Source: JAVBPE01 sp031549865 (GTDB lineage Bacteria > Bacillota_I > Bacilli_A > Acholeplasmatales > Anaeroplasmataceae). From it: a stretch of 64,000 bases of DNA. Made by a program: the position numbers and the translations under genes. The notes under the pieces were generated by a model. It was not told the origin of the DNA. It saw only the letters and a program-made list of their open reading frames with translations, and ran no database searches. The stretch covers positions 1 to 64,000 of the forward strand of contig JAVBPE010000014.1 of assembly GCA_031549865.1 (NCBI GenBank). The letters are read 5' to 3'. This document shows positions 17,135 through 26,667 of this stretch, piece by piece (positions within the stretch are counted from its first letter, which is position 1; every line of letters begins with the position of its first letter).

Positions 17135-17703
17135 AATCTTTCTCCTTTTATTTTTAAAAAATTACTTATTATTACATCACCATAATCAGTCATTATTGAT
17201 TCTGGATGAAATTGAATTCCGTATATTGGAAATTCTTTATGCTTTACTCCCATTACCTCACCATATTTATCACAAGCTATAACCTCTAAGGTAGATGGAA
17301 TATTTTTTGCGACCAAGCTATGGTATCTTGCAGCATTTATATTTTCATTCATATTCTTAAATAAATCATTAGTATTTGATATATTTATTAAATCTCTTTT
17401 CCCATGCATTATATTTGTTGCATGCACAATATCTGCCCCAAATACTTCACATATAGCCTGATGTCCTAAACATACTCCAAGCAATGGGATATTTTTATTA
17501 CTATTTATTAAATCTTCAATAATTCCCGCATTTTTAGGAAACCCAGGCCCGGGTGAAATTACTATATGAGTTGGATTTAATTTTAAGATATCAACAACAT
17601 TTAATTCATCATTTCTAATAACTTTTATATCTTGATTAAATTTTCCAATTAATTGATATAAATTATATGAAAATGAATCATAATTATCTATTAATAAAAT
17701 CAT
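17131..17703 (-). CDS. trpG: Anthranilate synthase glutamine amidotransferase subunit
   Basis: TrpG is a class I glutaminase that feeds ammonia to TrpE. The nucleophile cysteine lies in GVCLGHQA (about residue 79) and the His-Glu pair in FHPES near 167. At 190 residues it is the standard free-standing size. In Bacillus subtilis this role is shared with folate synthesis by PabA; here the gene sits inside the trp operon between trpE and trpD, so it is a dedicated or dual-use subunit. It overlaps both neighbours by four bases. Confidence 0.95.
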   Translation of the reverse strand: MILLIDNYDSFSYNLYQLIGKFNQDIKVIRNDELNVVDILKLNPTHIVISPGPGFPKNAGIIEDLINSNKNIPLLGVCLGHQAICEVFGADIVHATNIMHGKRDLINISNTNDLFKNMNENINAARYHSLVAKNIPSTLEVIACDKYGEVMGVKHKEFPIYGIQFHPESIMTDYGDVIISNFLKIKGERL

Positions 17704-19160
17704 TTTAACTCACCCTCTGATTCTCTAATCGCTTTCATCATTGCGAAAGCTTTATTTTTTGTTTCTTCATATTCAAGTTTTGGATCACTATCTAAAACAA
17801 TTCCCCCACCAGATTGAACATAAACATAATCACCTTTTTTAATAGCGGTTCTTATAACTATACACATATCCATATTTCCTCTAAAGTCAATATATCCCAT
17901 CGCTCCGCCATAAATCCCTCTTTTAACACCTTCAAGTTCATCAATAATTTGACAAGCTCTAATTTTTGGAGCACCTGACAAAGTACCGGCAGGTAATATT
18001 GATGAAAGTGCATCTATTGCATCACATTCATTTTTTATAATACCATTTACAGTTGAGGTGATATGCATTACATGAGAAAATTTCATTACTTTTTTGTAAT
18101 CTATAACCTCAACACTTCCAAACTTAGATACTCTTCCAACATCATTTCTTCCTAAATCTACTAGCATATTATGTTCTGCAAGTTCCTTTTCATCTACTAA
18201 TAATTCAGCTTCCAAAGCTTTATCTTCTCTTATACTTTTACCACGCGGTCTCGTACCAGCAATTGGAAATGTTTGAATTAAATTACCTTCTTTTTTCACT
18301 AAAGTTTCTGGGCTAGCCCCAGCTATTTGAACTTCATTTGTATCTAAGTAAACCATATATGGACTTGGATTCAATGTTCTTAAAACTCTATAAGTATTAA
18401 ATAAATCTCCATCTATTTTAGCTTTAAATCTTTGTGAAAATACACATTGAAAGATATCGCCATTTTTTATATAATCTTTTATTTTCATTATTTTGTTACT
18501 ATATTCTTCATATGTCATATTTGAAGTCAATGGTTCAATAATTTTATTTTGTTTTATTTCGTTATGATAATCAGCTTTAATTATTGTCTTAAGATTTTCA
18601 ATTTCTTTAAGTGCCTTATTGTAATTAGCTTCTAAATTAATGGTTTCAATATTTACCATTAAAATTATCTTTTGTTTTAAAGTATCAAAAGCAATAACCT
18701 TATCAAATAGCATTAAATGAAAATCTTTAACATCTACTTCATCAATACTATTGATATTTAAACTCTTTTCAGCATATTTAATTGTATCATAAGCAAAATA
18801 TCCAACAAATCCACCAGCAAAATTAGGTAATTCTTCATAATGACATGTTTTATAATTAGCTAATATTTTCCTTATTTCATCTAGTGGGTTAGAACTAATA
18901 AAACTTTTCACATCATCATTTTTTGAGATTGTTACTAGATTATCTTTTGCACTTATTTCCATTATTGGATCAAAACCTAAAAAAGAATATCTACTCCACA
19001 TATCACTTGTAACACTTTCAAGCAAATAATGTTTTTTACTTATCGCTTTCAAATTCTTTAAAACACTAATTGGTGTTTTCATGTCTGAATACATTTCATC
19101 ATATACTGTCAAAATAGTATAATCTTGTAATTCTTGTAATTCTTGTAAACTTGGTTTCAT
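17700..19160 (-). CDS. trpE: Anthranilate synthase component I
   Basis: TrpE makes anthranilate from chorismate. The 486-residue protein has the N-terminal tryptophan-feedback region (an LLES-type motif, seen as HYLLESVTS at about 43-51) and a complete chorismate-binding domain with IAGASPETLV, GTRPRGKS, DLGRNDVGRV, PAGTLSGAPK and the final VQSGGGIV block. It is the first gene of the operon, with AAAAGGAG before the ATG, and sits 21 nt after a T-box terminator. A string of Gln-Glu-Leu triplets at residues 5-11 comes from a short codon repeat. Confidence 0.97.
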   Translation of the reverse strand: MKPSLQELQELQDYTILTVYDEMYSDMKTPISVLKNLKAISKKHYLLESVTSDMWSRYSFLGFDPIMEISAKDNLVTISKNDDVKSFISSNPLDEIRKILANYKTCHYEELPNFAGGFVGYFAYDTIKYAEKSLNINSIDEVDVKDFHLMLFDKVIAFDTLKQKIILMVNIETINLEANYNKALKEIENLKTIIKADYHNEIKQNKIIEPLTSNMTYEEYSNKIMKIKDYIKNGDIFQCVFSQRFKAKIDGDLFNTYRVLRTLNPSPYMVYLDTNEVQIAGASPETLVKKEGNLIQTFPIAGTRPRGKSIREDKALEAELLVDEKELAEHNMLVDLGRNDVGRVSKFGSVEVIDYKKVMKFSHVMHITSTVNGIIKNECDAIDALSSILPAGTLSGAPKIRACQIIDELEGVKRGIYGGAMGYIDFRGNMDMCIVIRTAIKKGDYVYVQSGGGIVLDSDPKLEYEETKNKAFAMMKAIRESEGELK

Positions 19161-19180
19161 AAAATATTCTCCTTTTTTGA

Positions 19181-19461
19181 ATAAAAAAAACGCCCTTGAA
19201 AAAGTTCAAGGACGAAAAATATTTCCGCGGTACCACCATGATTTATAAAACAAAAAAGTTTTATACTCTTTATTCAAGATGCAAACACATCTCTAGCAAC
19301 TAACGTATGCATACGTCACATAATACTTTGGATTTCTCCATTTGAATGTGCCCTCTATGGTCCATTTACCAATTCGCATACTGTCTAATTTCCACCATCA
19401 TAGACTCTCTATAAGCGCTAAATATGTTTTATCTCCATATCAACGGTTTTTGTATTTAGTT
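19181..19461 (-). promoter_or_regulatory. Tryptophan-specific T-box riboswitch (leader of trpE)
   Basis: The T-box core GGTGGTACCGCGG lies at 19225-19238 (complement). A terminator stem CGCCCTTGAA/TTCAAGGACG (19191-19214) follows, with eight T downstream. Stem I reads GAGAGTCTATGATGG near the 5' end. The specifier region GAATTGGTAAATGGACC carries TGG (Trp codon) in the expected place. Uncharged tRNA-Trp would stabilise the antiterminator and switch on trpEGDCFBA. The gene content downstream agrees. Confidence 0.93.
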
Positions 19462-19467
19462 ATTGTT

Positions 19468-19496
19468 ATTATATGCCTATCGGTCTATAATGTCAA
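19468..19496 (-). promoter_or_regulatory. Promoter of the trp operon
   Basis: On the minus strand, consensus TTGACA (19491-19496) and TATAAT (19468-19473) with 17-bp spacing lie immediately upstream of the T-box leader. Confidence 0.9.
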
Positions 19497-19586
19497 CATA
19501 AAAAAATTATTATTTTTAATGAGTTTTAAAAGAATTAACTGCAAAAGTCAATTTTATTACATAATTTACATGGAAAGGGCTATTGT

Positions 19587-20393
19587 CTAATAATTCTTTT
19601 CACAACCAATATATTCAATAAAAAATTTATTAAGTTTCTTTTTCCTTTTTATTTTTGTTTCTTCTAAACCAATAACTTTAAATAATGTTATAAATATAAT
19701 TCTAGGTAAAAATAGTACTATATCTAAAATAGTAAAAAATAATTTTTCACTCTTTGTCATTTTAGACATATATGGTTTTTCTACTTTAATGTCACCATTT
19801 ATTATAATTTGACTATATATCTTCTCTAAAGAAGCATTGAAAAAGTAACCACCACTATGTCCCGTTCTGCCAATACCAAGTAAAATGTTTGATTCATTGT
19901 GACTAAATAAATGATATCCAGCTTTTTCTTTTTTGGAAAACTCATATTCCATATTTTCAATTAGTTCAATTAATTCTTCTTTAGTCCCATCGAATATATA
20001 TGCGTAACCGCTTCTAAGGAACTTTGGATTTTTATAATAAATTCCGATTTTGCCACTGATTCCACGGTTGAAAGTGGCATTATACTTTTTCTTTTTAATA
20101 TCATTTATAACCTTAAAGTATGGTGTTCCTCTAATACATGCTCCAATAGCAAAAAATTGCTTGCACTTTTTACAAAAAAAGTATTGTTGAACTGTATAAC
20201 TAGTCTCATTATGCAAAACCTCTATAGTATCCTTAAAATGAAAATCACCAGCATATAATTCAATCACTCCTTCATCGTATAATTTAGATAAATCTGCAAT
20301 TGCTTCTCCATGTAATTTATAGTTGCGCGCTAACCCTACATTAGAATTAAATTTTTTAACAAGAGAATGAATTTGATCACATAATTGACACAT
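19587..20393 (-). CDS. Unknown protein with two CxxC pairs and a C-terminal membrane segment
   Basis: I do not recognise this 268-residue protein. It has MCQLC at the N-terminus and FFCKKCKQFF at about 72-81, which could form one zinc site. A GIGRTGHSGGYFF segment lies near 175-187. One hydrophobic stretch (about 218-240) is followed by a strongly basic region (RKKKLNKFF). It appears monocistronic, between the trp promoter and the yitT terminator. A membrane-associated zinc-ribbon protein is the most that can be said. Confidence 0.5.
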   Translation of the reverse strand: MCQLCDQIHSLVKKFNSNVGLARNYKLHGEAIADLSKLYDEGVIELYAGDFHFKDTIEVLHNETSYTVQQYFFCKKCKQFFAIGACIRGTPYFKVINDIKKKKYNATFNRGISGKIGIYYKNPKFLRSGYAYIFDGTKEELIELIENMEYEFSKKEKAGYHLFSHNESNILLGIGRTGHSGGYFFNASLEKIYSQIIINGDIKVEKPYMSKMTKSEKLFFTILDIVLFLPRIIFITLFKVIGLEETKIKRKKKLNKFFIEYIGCEKNY

Positions 20394-20502
20394 TTTTCAT
20401 CACCGCCATTGCCAATATTATATCATACAATACAGTGATATATATTTAATTATCTATTATAAAGTTAAACACTTACTAACGTATACCTAATAATTTAGTT
20501 AA

Positions 20503-20536
20503 ATAAAAAGCAGAAAACTTTTTTACCGTTTCTGCC
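20503..20536 (-). terminator. Terminator of the metG-yitT operon
   Basis: GCAGAAAC/GTTTTCTGC stem (20510-20518 with 20528-20535), followed on the minus strand by CTTTTTATTT. Confidence 0.8.
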
Positions 20537-20560
20537 CTAAAAAAATAATTTTTTATTAAA

Positions 20561-21475
20561 TTATATTATAGATTTTTTAGCAAAATTACCAAATAAGGTC
20601 TTAATTGGGGATACTGTTATAAAGGCATTGGGATCAATTGACTTACATATCTTAATTGTTTTATATAATTCATAAGATGAAACTACTACAAGTAAATCCC
20701 ATTTACGTTCATGAGTATATGCACCTTCAACAGGAATAATTGTGCAGCCTCTATTTATTCCATTAAATATAGCACTTACCATTTCTGTTTGCATAGTTGT
20801 AATTGCATTTATTTCTAAATAATTATAAGCTGTATGAACTTTATCCGTTACAATGCTTGATATTATTATTCTAATAAATGTGAATAAAACTATTGATAGA
20901 TCTCCAGATATAAATCCTCCACCAATAACAGCAATTAAAATATTAACAACCATCGTTGAAGTACCAATTGATATTCTACTATCTTTAAAGGCAAATGCTT
21001 GAGCTAAAATATCTAGTCCACCTGTTGAAGTCCCGTAACGAAGAGCGACTCCACAAGCAAAACCAGTTATCAATCCCCCTACTAAAGAACATGCCAAGGG
21101 ACTATAGTTTGGATTTCCAATCATATTAATTCCAAAATCAACCATTAATTTATTTTCAAAGAATTTTGATAATACAATAGTTTGAACTACTACTGATATT
21201 ATTGAATAAATTGAAAATCTTTTTGATACATATTTATAACCAACTATTATTACGGGAACATTTAGTACAAAGACAAATGTACCAACCGATATGAAGTTAT
21301 TAGTTATTCCACAATTTGCAAATATATTTACAATAATCTGAGAAATCCCTGTTAGTCCCGCAGAATATAATGACGCAGGTTCTAAAAACCAGATTACTCC
21401 TAAAGCATATACAACCGCAGTAATTACTACAATAAACACTCTAAATACATCATCATAAATTCGTTCTTTTTTCAT
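20561..21475 (-). CDS. YitT family membrane protein (DUF161 plus DUF2179)
   Basis: Five or so TM helices (about 15-200) make up the YitT_membrane part, including GGLITGFACGVALRYGTSTGGLDILA. A cytoplasmic DUF2179 domain of about 75 residues follows (INRGCTIIPVEGAY, and ending in a SPIK-type segment). The family is widespread in Firmicutes and its transport or sensing role is unproven. I place the start at ATG 21475, which overlaps the metG stop as TAATG; the upstream in-frame TTG at 21481 lies inside metG. Co-transcription with metG is likely. Confidence 0.85.
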   Translation of the reverse strand: MKKERIYDDVFRVFIVVITAVVYALGVIWFLEPASLYSAGLTGISQIIVNIFANCGITNNFISVGTFVFVLNVPVIIVGYKYVSKRFSIYSIISVVVQTIVLSKFFENKLMVDFGINMIGNPNYSPLACSLVGGLITGFACGVALRYGTSTGGLDILAQAFAFKDSRISIGTSTMVVNILIAVIGGGFISGDLSIVLFTFIRIIISSIVTDKVHTAYNYLEINAITTMQTEMVSAIFNGINRGCTIIPVEGAYTHERKWDLLVVVSSYELYKTIKICKSIDPNAFITVSPIKTLFGNFAKKSII

Positions 21476-23400
21476 TAGCAAACGATATCTCCAGGATTTA
21501 GTCCTTCTATATTTATTAATTCTAATTTTGTATCATCTTTATTTGAAGCACATAAAAGCATACCATTTGATTCAACACCACGTAAATTAATCTTTTTTAA
21601 ATTTTTAACGACTACTACTTTTTTACCAATTAAATCATCTGGATTATAAAACTTCGCAATTCCCGAAACAATTTGTCTTACTTCAGATTTAATATCCACT
21701 TTAAATACTAAAAGTTTATCAGCTTTAGGATGATTTGATGCTTCTAATATTTTTCCTACTACAAGTTCAACTTTATCAAAATCTTCAATTCCAATAATAT
21801 CTTTTGAAGGTATTACTTCTTCAATTACTTCCGCTTTTTCTTCTTTTATATCTAAAGATTTTATTATTTCATTAATATCCAGACGGTTAAATAATACTTT
21901 ACTTTCTAAAACCATATATGTTTTAGTTTGACTAAAATCATTTAAAGATTCATAAGTAGTATCAACATTACCTAACATCTTATAGAATTCATTAATTGAT
22001 GTAGGCATAATGTTTTCTAATAGTATTGATGCCGTACGAACTACTTCAAGTAAATGATATAAAACATTTTCTAGCACTTCTTTTTTTGCCTCATCCTTAG
22101 CCAAAACCCAAGGTTCAGTTTCATCAACATATTTATTAGCGCGTCGTAGTAATGTTATTACTTCTTCTACTGCATCAGATACTTTTAATTCATCCATGTA
22201 TTTATAATATGAATTAATAGTTGAGCTAGTTAAATCTTGTAATTCTTTATCAACATCTAACAAGATACCTTTATAAGAAACCGTGCCATTAAAGTATTTT
22301 TTAGTCATTGCAAACGAACGATTTGCTAAATTACCATATACATTTGCTAAGTCAGTATTAGTTCTTTCTGCAACAAGTTCATATGTACAGTTTCCATCTT
22401 GGGCAAATGGAATATCATGTAGACAGTAATATCTTACCTTATCAACACCAAACGTATCTACAAGTTCATCCGTATAAATTAAATTTCCTTTTGATTTACT
22501 CATCTTAGTATTATTAAATAAAATCCAAGGGTGACCAAATACTTGTTTAGGTAATTCTATACCTAAAGCCATTAGCATAATTGGCCAATAGATTGTATGG
22601 AATCTTAAAATATCTTTTCCTATTAAATGAATATCAGCTGGCCAATATTTCATTAATTCTCCATTTTCTTTATTTACATGATATCCGATACCTGTTAGAT
22701 AATTACATAATGCATCAATCCAGACATATATAACATGTTTGTCATTAAATGAAACCGGAATTCCCCACTTATAAGACGTACGTGATACACATAAATCTGG
22801 AAGAGGTTCCTTTAAGAAATTATTTAACATTTCATTTTTACGAGATTCAGGTTGAATAAAATTTGGATTATCATTAATATATTTTATTAATCGATCCTGA
22901 TATTTGGCTAACTTTAAAAAATATGTTTCTTCTTTAGTTAAGTGCACAGCTGCGCCACAATCAGGACATTTGCCATCAACTAAATCTTTTTCTGTATAAT
23001 ATGATTCACAATCTACACAATAATTACCTTCATATTCGCTTAAATAAATATCGCCTTGATCGTATAATTTTTTAAATATATTTTGAACTTCTTCCATATG
23101 ATATTCATCAGTCGCTCTAAAGAAATGATCATATGATATATTCATTCTTTCATAAATTCTTTTTATTTCACCGGCAATATTATCAACATGCTCTTTTGGA
23201 GTAAGTCCTAACTTAACAGCCTTTTGTTCAATCTTTTGACCGTGTTCGTCGGTACCTGTTTGAAAGTACACATCGAACCCTTTTTTTCTTTTATATCTTA
23301 CAATGCTATCAGCTAAAATAGCCTCATATACATTTCCAATATGAGGAACACTTGAAGTATATGCAATTGCAGTAGTTAAATAAAATTTTTTCTTTTCCAT
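21475..23400 (-). CDS. metG: Methionyl-tRNA synthetase
   Basis: This class I synthetase charges tRNA-Met. It has PHIGN (HIGH-type) near residue 20, a zinc knuckle with CVDCESYYT and CPDCG (about 127-148), KMSKSKGN (about 300), and the anticodon-binding helical domain. At residues 535-641 it has a C-terminal Trbp111/EMAP-type tRNA-binding domain (VELVVGKILEASNHPKADKL). The 641-residue length matches the dimeric form of Bacilli. Promoter TTGTAA-N16-TATAAT lies just upstream. Confidence 0.97.
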   Translation of the reverse strand: MEKKKFYLTTAIAYTSSVPHIGNVYEAILADSIVRYKRKKGFDVYFQTGTDEHGQKIEQKAVKLGLTPKEHVDNIAGEIKRIYERMNISYDHFFRATDEYHMEEVQNIFKKLYDQGDIYLSEYEGNYCVDCESYYTEKDLVDGKCPDCGAAVHLTKEETYFLKLAKYQDRLIKYINDNPNFIQPESRKNEMLNNFLKEPLPDLCVSRTSYKWGIPVSFNDKHVIYVWIDALCNYLTGIGYHVNKENGELMKYWPADIHLIGKDILRFHTIYWPIMLMALGIELPKQVFGHPWILFNNTKMSKSKGNLIYTDELVDTFGVDKVRYYCLHDIPFAQDGNCTYELVAERTNTDLANVYGNLANRSFAMTKKYFNGTVSYKGILLDVDKELQDLTSSTINSYYKYMDELKVSDAVEEVITLLRRANKYVDETEPWVLAKDEAKKEVLENVLYHLLEVVRTASILLENIMPTSINEFYKMLGNVDTTYESLNDFSQTKTYMVLESKVLFNRLDINEIIKSLDIKEEKAEVIEEVIPSKDIIGIEDFDKVELVVGKILEASNHPKADKLLVFKVDIKSEVRQIVSGIAKFYNPDDLIGKKVVVVKNLKKINLRGVESNGMLLCASNKDDTKLELINIEGLNPGDIVC

Positions 23401-23431
23401 ATTAAAACCTCACTTTTAAAACCATATAAAT

Positions 23432-23459
23432 ATTATACTATATTTATGTCTTTTTACAA
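23432..23459 (-). promoter_or_regulatory. Promoter of metG-yitT
   Basis: TTGTAA (23454-23459) and TATAAT (23432-23437) on the minus strand, with 16-bp spacing. Confidence 0.65.
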
Positions 23460-23504
23460 ATATTATGTTTCTATCATTTTAGACAAAAATGAATTTAATT
23501 GTTC

Positions 23505-23545
23505 TATTAAAAAGTTTGCAATACTTTTATAGTATTACAAACTTT
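23505..23545 (-). terminator. Terminator of the tmk-holB-rsmI operon
   Basis: A 15-bp near-perfect stem (23511-23525 with 23531-23545, one mismatch) is followed on the minus strand by TTTTTAATAG. It lies about 90 nt after the last gene, which ends at 23634. Confidence 0.8.
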
Positions 23546-23633
23546 AATCATTATATAATTTTATTTATAATTTTAGCCATCCATATGTATCATCGTTAAT
23601 TAATGATATCAATTTAAGTTAAAACAAGTTGAC

Positions 23634-24680
23634 CTATAAAGAGTAATATTCAGTGATTGGGATTATTTTTCCATCTTCATTTTCATAAACAATATATATG
23701 TAAGAAAATGCCTCTTTTAAAATTTCCGTCTTTGACATTTTGAAATCTGGTTCTTCTTCATCAATTACCATTTCATCTTTATCATATTCAAACATCTCCA
23801 AAGCATCTTCATTAGAAATTACTTCTATTGTAATATAGATTCTTTGAGCATCAATATTTAATGTATTTATATTTGAAAAATCTTTATTTTTTAATTCTTC
23901 AGTTCCAAATAAACCAAAATATCCATGCATTCTACTATCAAATAATAGCACTTTTTCTTTAGTAGTTTTATTTATAACGTTAATTAATAAATTATCATCT
24001 AAATCAGTAATTTCATTCTTTTTATTTAAGTTACCATAAAAAGATATATCATATAAATCCCGGTTATGATTTTTAAGTCGCATTGTTAAATAATTGCTTT
24101 CAAAGTTAATTAATTCTACATAATCTTTAAGATGCGATGGTACATGCATATCAAATAACTTAGAATCATTTAAAGTTTTTGAATAATCAATATCAAGATC
24201 AATATCTTTAATTGAAAGATAGTTGGTAGTAAAAGATTTCGTTTTTTTTAAAATAAAATATCCCCCGATGCCTAAAGCAACCCCTAAACATATAAAAATA
24301 CTTAAAAGAATATTATAATCATTTTCTACTTTTGTTATATCTAAATAAAGTTTGTCATTAGAAGTTATATTAACAATATATTTTGAAAAAGTATTGTATT
24401 CTATAGTAATAGCAGTTCCAACTATAACTTCATCTAAGAAATCATTAATAAAAATAGATGATTCATTATATCGTTCAACTTCATAATAAGAATTATCAAT
24501 TTTTAGTCTTAAAAGTGTATATTTTGAATTCTCATAATCCACTTCTTCTAATGTCCCAGTTAACGTTTCAGTATTATATGGATTTCTTGCTATAAATAAC
24601 CACATAAAAAATGCAATATAAAACACAAATAAAATGCTTAATGATATTTTTTCTCTATTTTTTTTCATCTTCTGCCTCAT
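23634..24680 (-). CDS. Unknown two-span membrane protein
   Basis: I do not recognise this protein of 348 residues. It has an N-terminal TM helix (about 12-30), an extracytoplasmic beta-rich section of about 85 residues (with TGTLEEVDYENSKYTLLRL), and a second TM helix with GVALGIGGYFILKK near 133-147. A cytoplasmic C-terminal domain of about 190 residues ends in an acidic stretch. Its ATG overlaps the rsmI stop (TAATG), so it is the last gene of the tmk-to-rsmI operon. The extracytoplasmic part may be a sensor, but nothing in the sequence proves it. Confidence 0.6.
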   Translation of the reverse strand: MRQKMKKNREKISLSILFVFYIAFFMWLFIARNPYNTETLTGTLEEVDYENSKYTLLRLKIDNSYYEVERYNESSIFINDFLDEVIVGTAITIEYNTFSKYIVNITSNDKLYLDITKVENDYNILLSIFICLGVALGIGGYFILKKTKSFTTNYLSIKDIDLDIDYSKTLNDSKLFDMHVPSHLKDYVELINFESNYLTMRLKNHNRDLYDISFYGNLNKKNEITDLDDNLLINVINKTTKEKVLLFDSRMHGYFGLFGTEELKNKDFSNINTLNIDAQRIYITIEVISNEDALEMFEYDKDEMVIDEEEPDFKMSKTEILKEAFSYIYIVYENEDGKIIPITEYYSL

Positions 24681-25525
24681 TATTTATTACTTTTAAACTG
24701 TGCAAATTCATAATATAATTCTTTTTTATCAATATTCATAATGCGAGCAACTTCATTTATTGCTTCTTTTGGTTTATATCCAAGATTAATAAATTCTTCA
24801 ATTTTATCAAATTTATTAACTAAAATTTCTTCAACATCTTTTGCACCACTTACAATTAAAACCATTTCACCTTTTAAATTATCAATCTTTAATATTTCAC
24901 TAATCTTACCTCTAATATGTTCTTCAAACTTCTTTGTTAATTCTCTAGATAAACAAATATAACGATCGCCAAGTATCTGAAGCATATCTTCTAAAGTTTG
25001 GAATATTCTATGAGGGGCCTCATAAAAGATTAATGTTTCTTTTTGATATTTAAGATTCGTTAATTCTTTTCTTCTTTTTTCGCTTTTACTATCTAAAAAA
25101 CCAAAAAAGGTATATGGCATACCCACAATACCACTACTTACCAGTGCAGAAATACCTGCCGATGCACCAGGAATTGTAGTAACTGCAAAACCTTCGTCTA
25201 CAGCCTTTTTAACAATTTTGAATCCTGGGTCAGATATAACAGGCAATCCTGCATCTGATATAATAGCTATTGATTTATTTTCTTTTAACATGTTTAATAA
25301 TTCATCAGTTTTAACATCTTGATTAAATTCATGGTAGCTTTCAAGTGGAGTTGTTATACCATAATGATCAAGTAAAACTCTTGAATTCCTTGTATCTTCT
25401 GCATAAATTTTAGAAACTTCTTTTAGTATTCTTACTGCTCTAAAGGTCATATCTTCTAAATTTCCAATAGGAGTGGCAACTAAGTAAAGAACTGCTTCTT
25501 GATTATGAAACGAATATGTACGCAT
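24680..25525 (-). CDS. rsmI: 16S rRNA (cytidine-1402 2'-O) methyltransferase
   Basis: RsmI methylates the ribose of C1402 in the 16S decoding centre. It is a tetrapyrrole-methylase-fold enzyme with LVATPIGNLEDMTFRAV (about 16-32), AEDTRNS, SDAGLPVISDPG and FYEAPHR blocks in the usual order. It is 281 residues, normal length. The start overlaps the stop of the preceding gene as TAATG. It is a standard member of the Firmicutes tmk-holB-yaaT-rsmI cluster. Confidence 0.95.
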   Translation of the reverse strand: MRTYSFHNQEAVLYLVATPIGNLEDMTFRAVRILKEVSKIYAEDTRNSRVLLDHYGITTPLESYHEFNQDVKTDELLNMLKENKSIAIISDAGLPVISDPGFKIVKKAVDEGFAVTTIPGASAGISALVSSGIVGMPYTFFGFLDSKSEKRRKELTNLKYQKETLIFYEAPHRIFQTLEDMLQILGDRYICLSRELTKKFEEHIRGKISEILKIDNLKGEMVLIVSGAKDVEEILVNKFDKIEEFINLGYKPKEAINEVARIMNIDKKELYYEFAQFKSNK

Positions 25526-25932
25526 TAGTTTTTGATGACGCGAGAAGCTCTTTCTCTTAAATCACGTTCTTCATAAACAATTGCCATTAAATCTCGTCTT
25601 TTTTCAGCACTAATTGAAAATTCTTTTTGAATTCTTTCAAAAAATAAATGCTCACTAGTATTATATAAATCATCTTCCATTGAAATAGTAACTAAATTAA
25701 AGAAAACAATATTCTTTACAACTTGGTTAGATTTCTTAAAATAATTAATAGTGTCTTCAATTGATTCTGTTTTAGAAAATGTATATTCTTCTCTAACATC
25801 TTCAACTTCTGCAAACATTTTTCCTAAAATTCTTTTTTCAACTACAGTAGGTTTGCCATCAATGTCCACCATATAAACAGCTAAATCTAAAAATTTTAAT
25901 TTTTCCTTTTTACTCAATAAACTTAAGAACAT
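25525..25932 (-). CDS. Small helical protein, possibly TerB-like
   Basis: This is a 135-residue all-helical protein. It begins LSLLSKKEKLKFLDLAVYMVDIDGK, followed by EKRILGKMFAE, a layout like the TerB/co-chaperone-like helical domain in which an early acidic pair binds metal. The similarity is loose. In the usual Firmicutes cluster the position between yabB and rsmI holds yabA or yazA, and this protein resembles neither. It is tightly packed, 4 nt from the preceding gene. Confidence 0.45.
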   Translation of the reverse strand: MFLSLLSKKEKLKFLDLAVYMVDIDGKPTVVEKRILGKMFAEVEDVREEYTFSKTESIEDTINYFKKSNQVVKNIVFFNLVTISMEDDLYNTSEHLFFERIQKEFSISAEKRRDLMAIVYEERDLRERASRVIKN

Positions 25933-25935
25933 ATC

Positions 25936-26667
25936 CTATACCTCACTATTATATATTTTTCTTATTTCATTACTCCATTTATTATCTTCATCATAAACAA
26001 TTAAAGGCTCTAGTATTTTTAATCCACCACTTTTGCCATCTTTTTTTGCTTCTATTAAAATATGATTACACTGTTTATCCTTCTTAGGATAAATAAATCT
26101 TAAACGTTTAGGTTCTAATCGATATTTTTTTAATGTTTCTAATATTTCAACCAAACGATCTGGGCGATGCACCATACTAAATATTCCACCAGTATTTAGT
26201 AAAATACTTGCTTCTTTTATAATATCATCTAAAGTTGCAAACACTTCATGTCTAGCTATTGTTAATTCCATATTGCCATTTTTATTTCCAGCTTCATTTT
26301 TAAAAAAAGGTGGATTACAGGTAACTAAATTAAAACAATTTTGTCCGATGCGCTTATGGATATCAATTAAATTATCATTAATCATTGTAATTTGTGATTC
26401 TAAATTATTTATCTGAATACTTTTTAAAGCTAAATCATATGATTTTTCTTGTATCTCTACACCAATTATCGGTAAACTAGTTCTTGTTGTCAAATATAAT
26501 GGAATCGGTCCGTTTCCACTACATAAATCAACAATAGATTTTGTATTATTTAAAACTGTAGCGAAATTAGCAAGTAAAATAGAATCAATTGAAAAATTAA
26601 ACAATTCTGGATCTTGATATATTTGTAACCCCGGTTTACCTAATAAATCATTCAAGACTAGAGGCAT
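25936..26667 (-). CDS. tRNA1(Val) A37 N6-methyltransferase-like protein (YabB/TrmN6 family)
   Basis: This Rossmann methyltransferase has the SAM loop VDLCSGNGPIPL at about 43-54 and the amino-methylating NPPF motif near residue 117. It belongs to the YfiC/TrmN6 family that methylates adenine 37 of tRNA-Val; in Firmicutes the orthologue is yabB, found in this same operon. The N-terminus (MPLVLNDLLG) and the IYQDPELFNFSIDS block fit. The start overlaps the end of ricT by 20 nt. Confidence 0.85.
   Translation of the reverse strand: MPLVLNDLLGKPGLQIYQDPELFNFSIDSILLANFATVLNNTKSIVDLCSGNGPIPLYLTTRTSLPIIGVEIQEKSYDLALKSIQINNLESQITMINDNLIDIHKRIGQNCFNLVTCNPPFFKNEAGNKNGNMELTIARHEVFATLDDIIKEASILLNTGGIFSMVHRPDRLVEILETLKKYRLEPKRLRFIYPKKDKQCNHILIEAKKDGKSGGLKILEPLIVYDEDNKWSNEIRKIYNSEV

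Noticed and set aside
19342..19590. 82-codon plus-strand ORF
   Set aside because: Lies antisense to the Trp T-box leader and its promoter; the RNA element explains this sequence.
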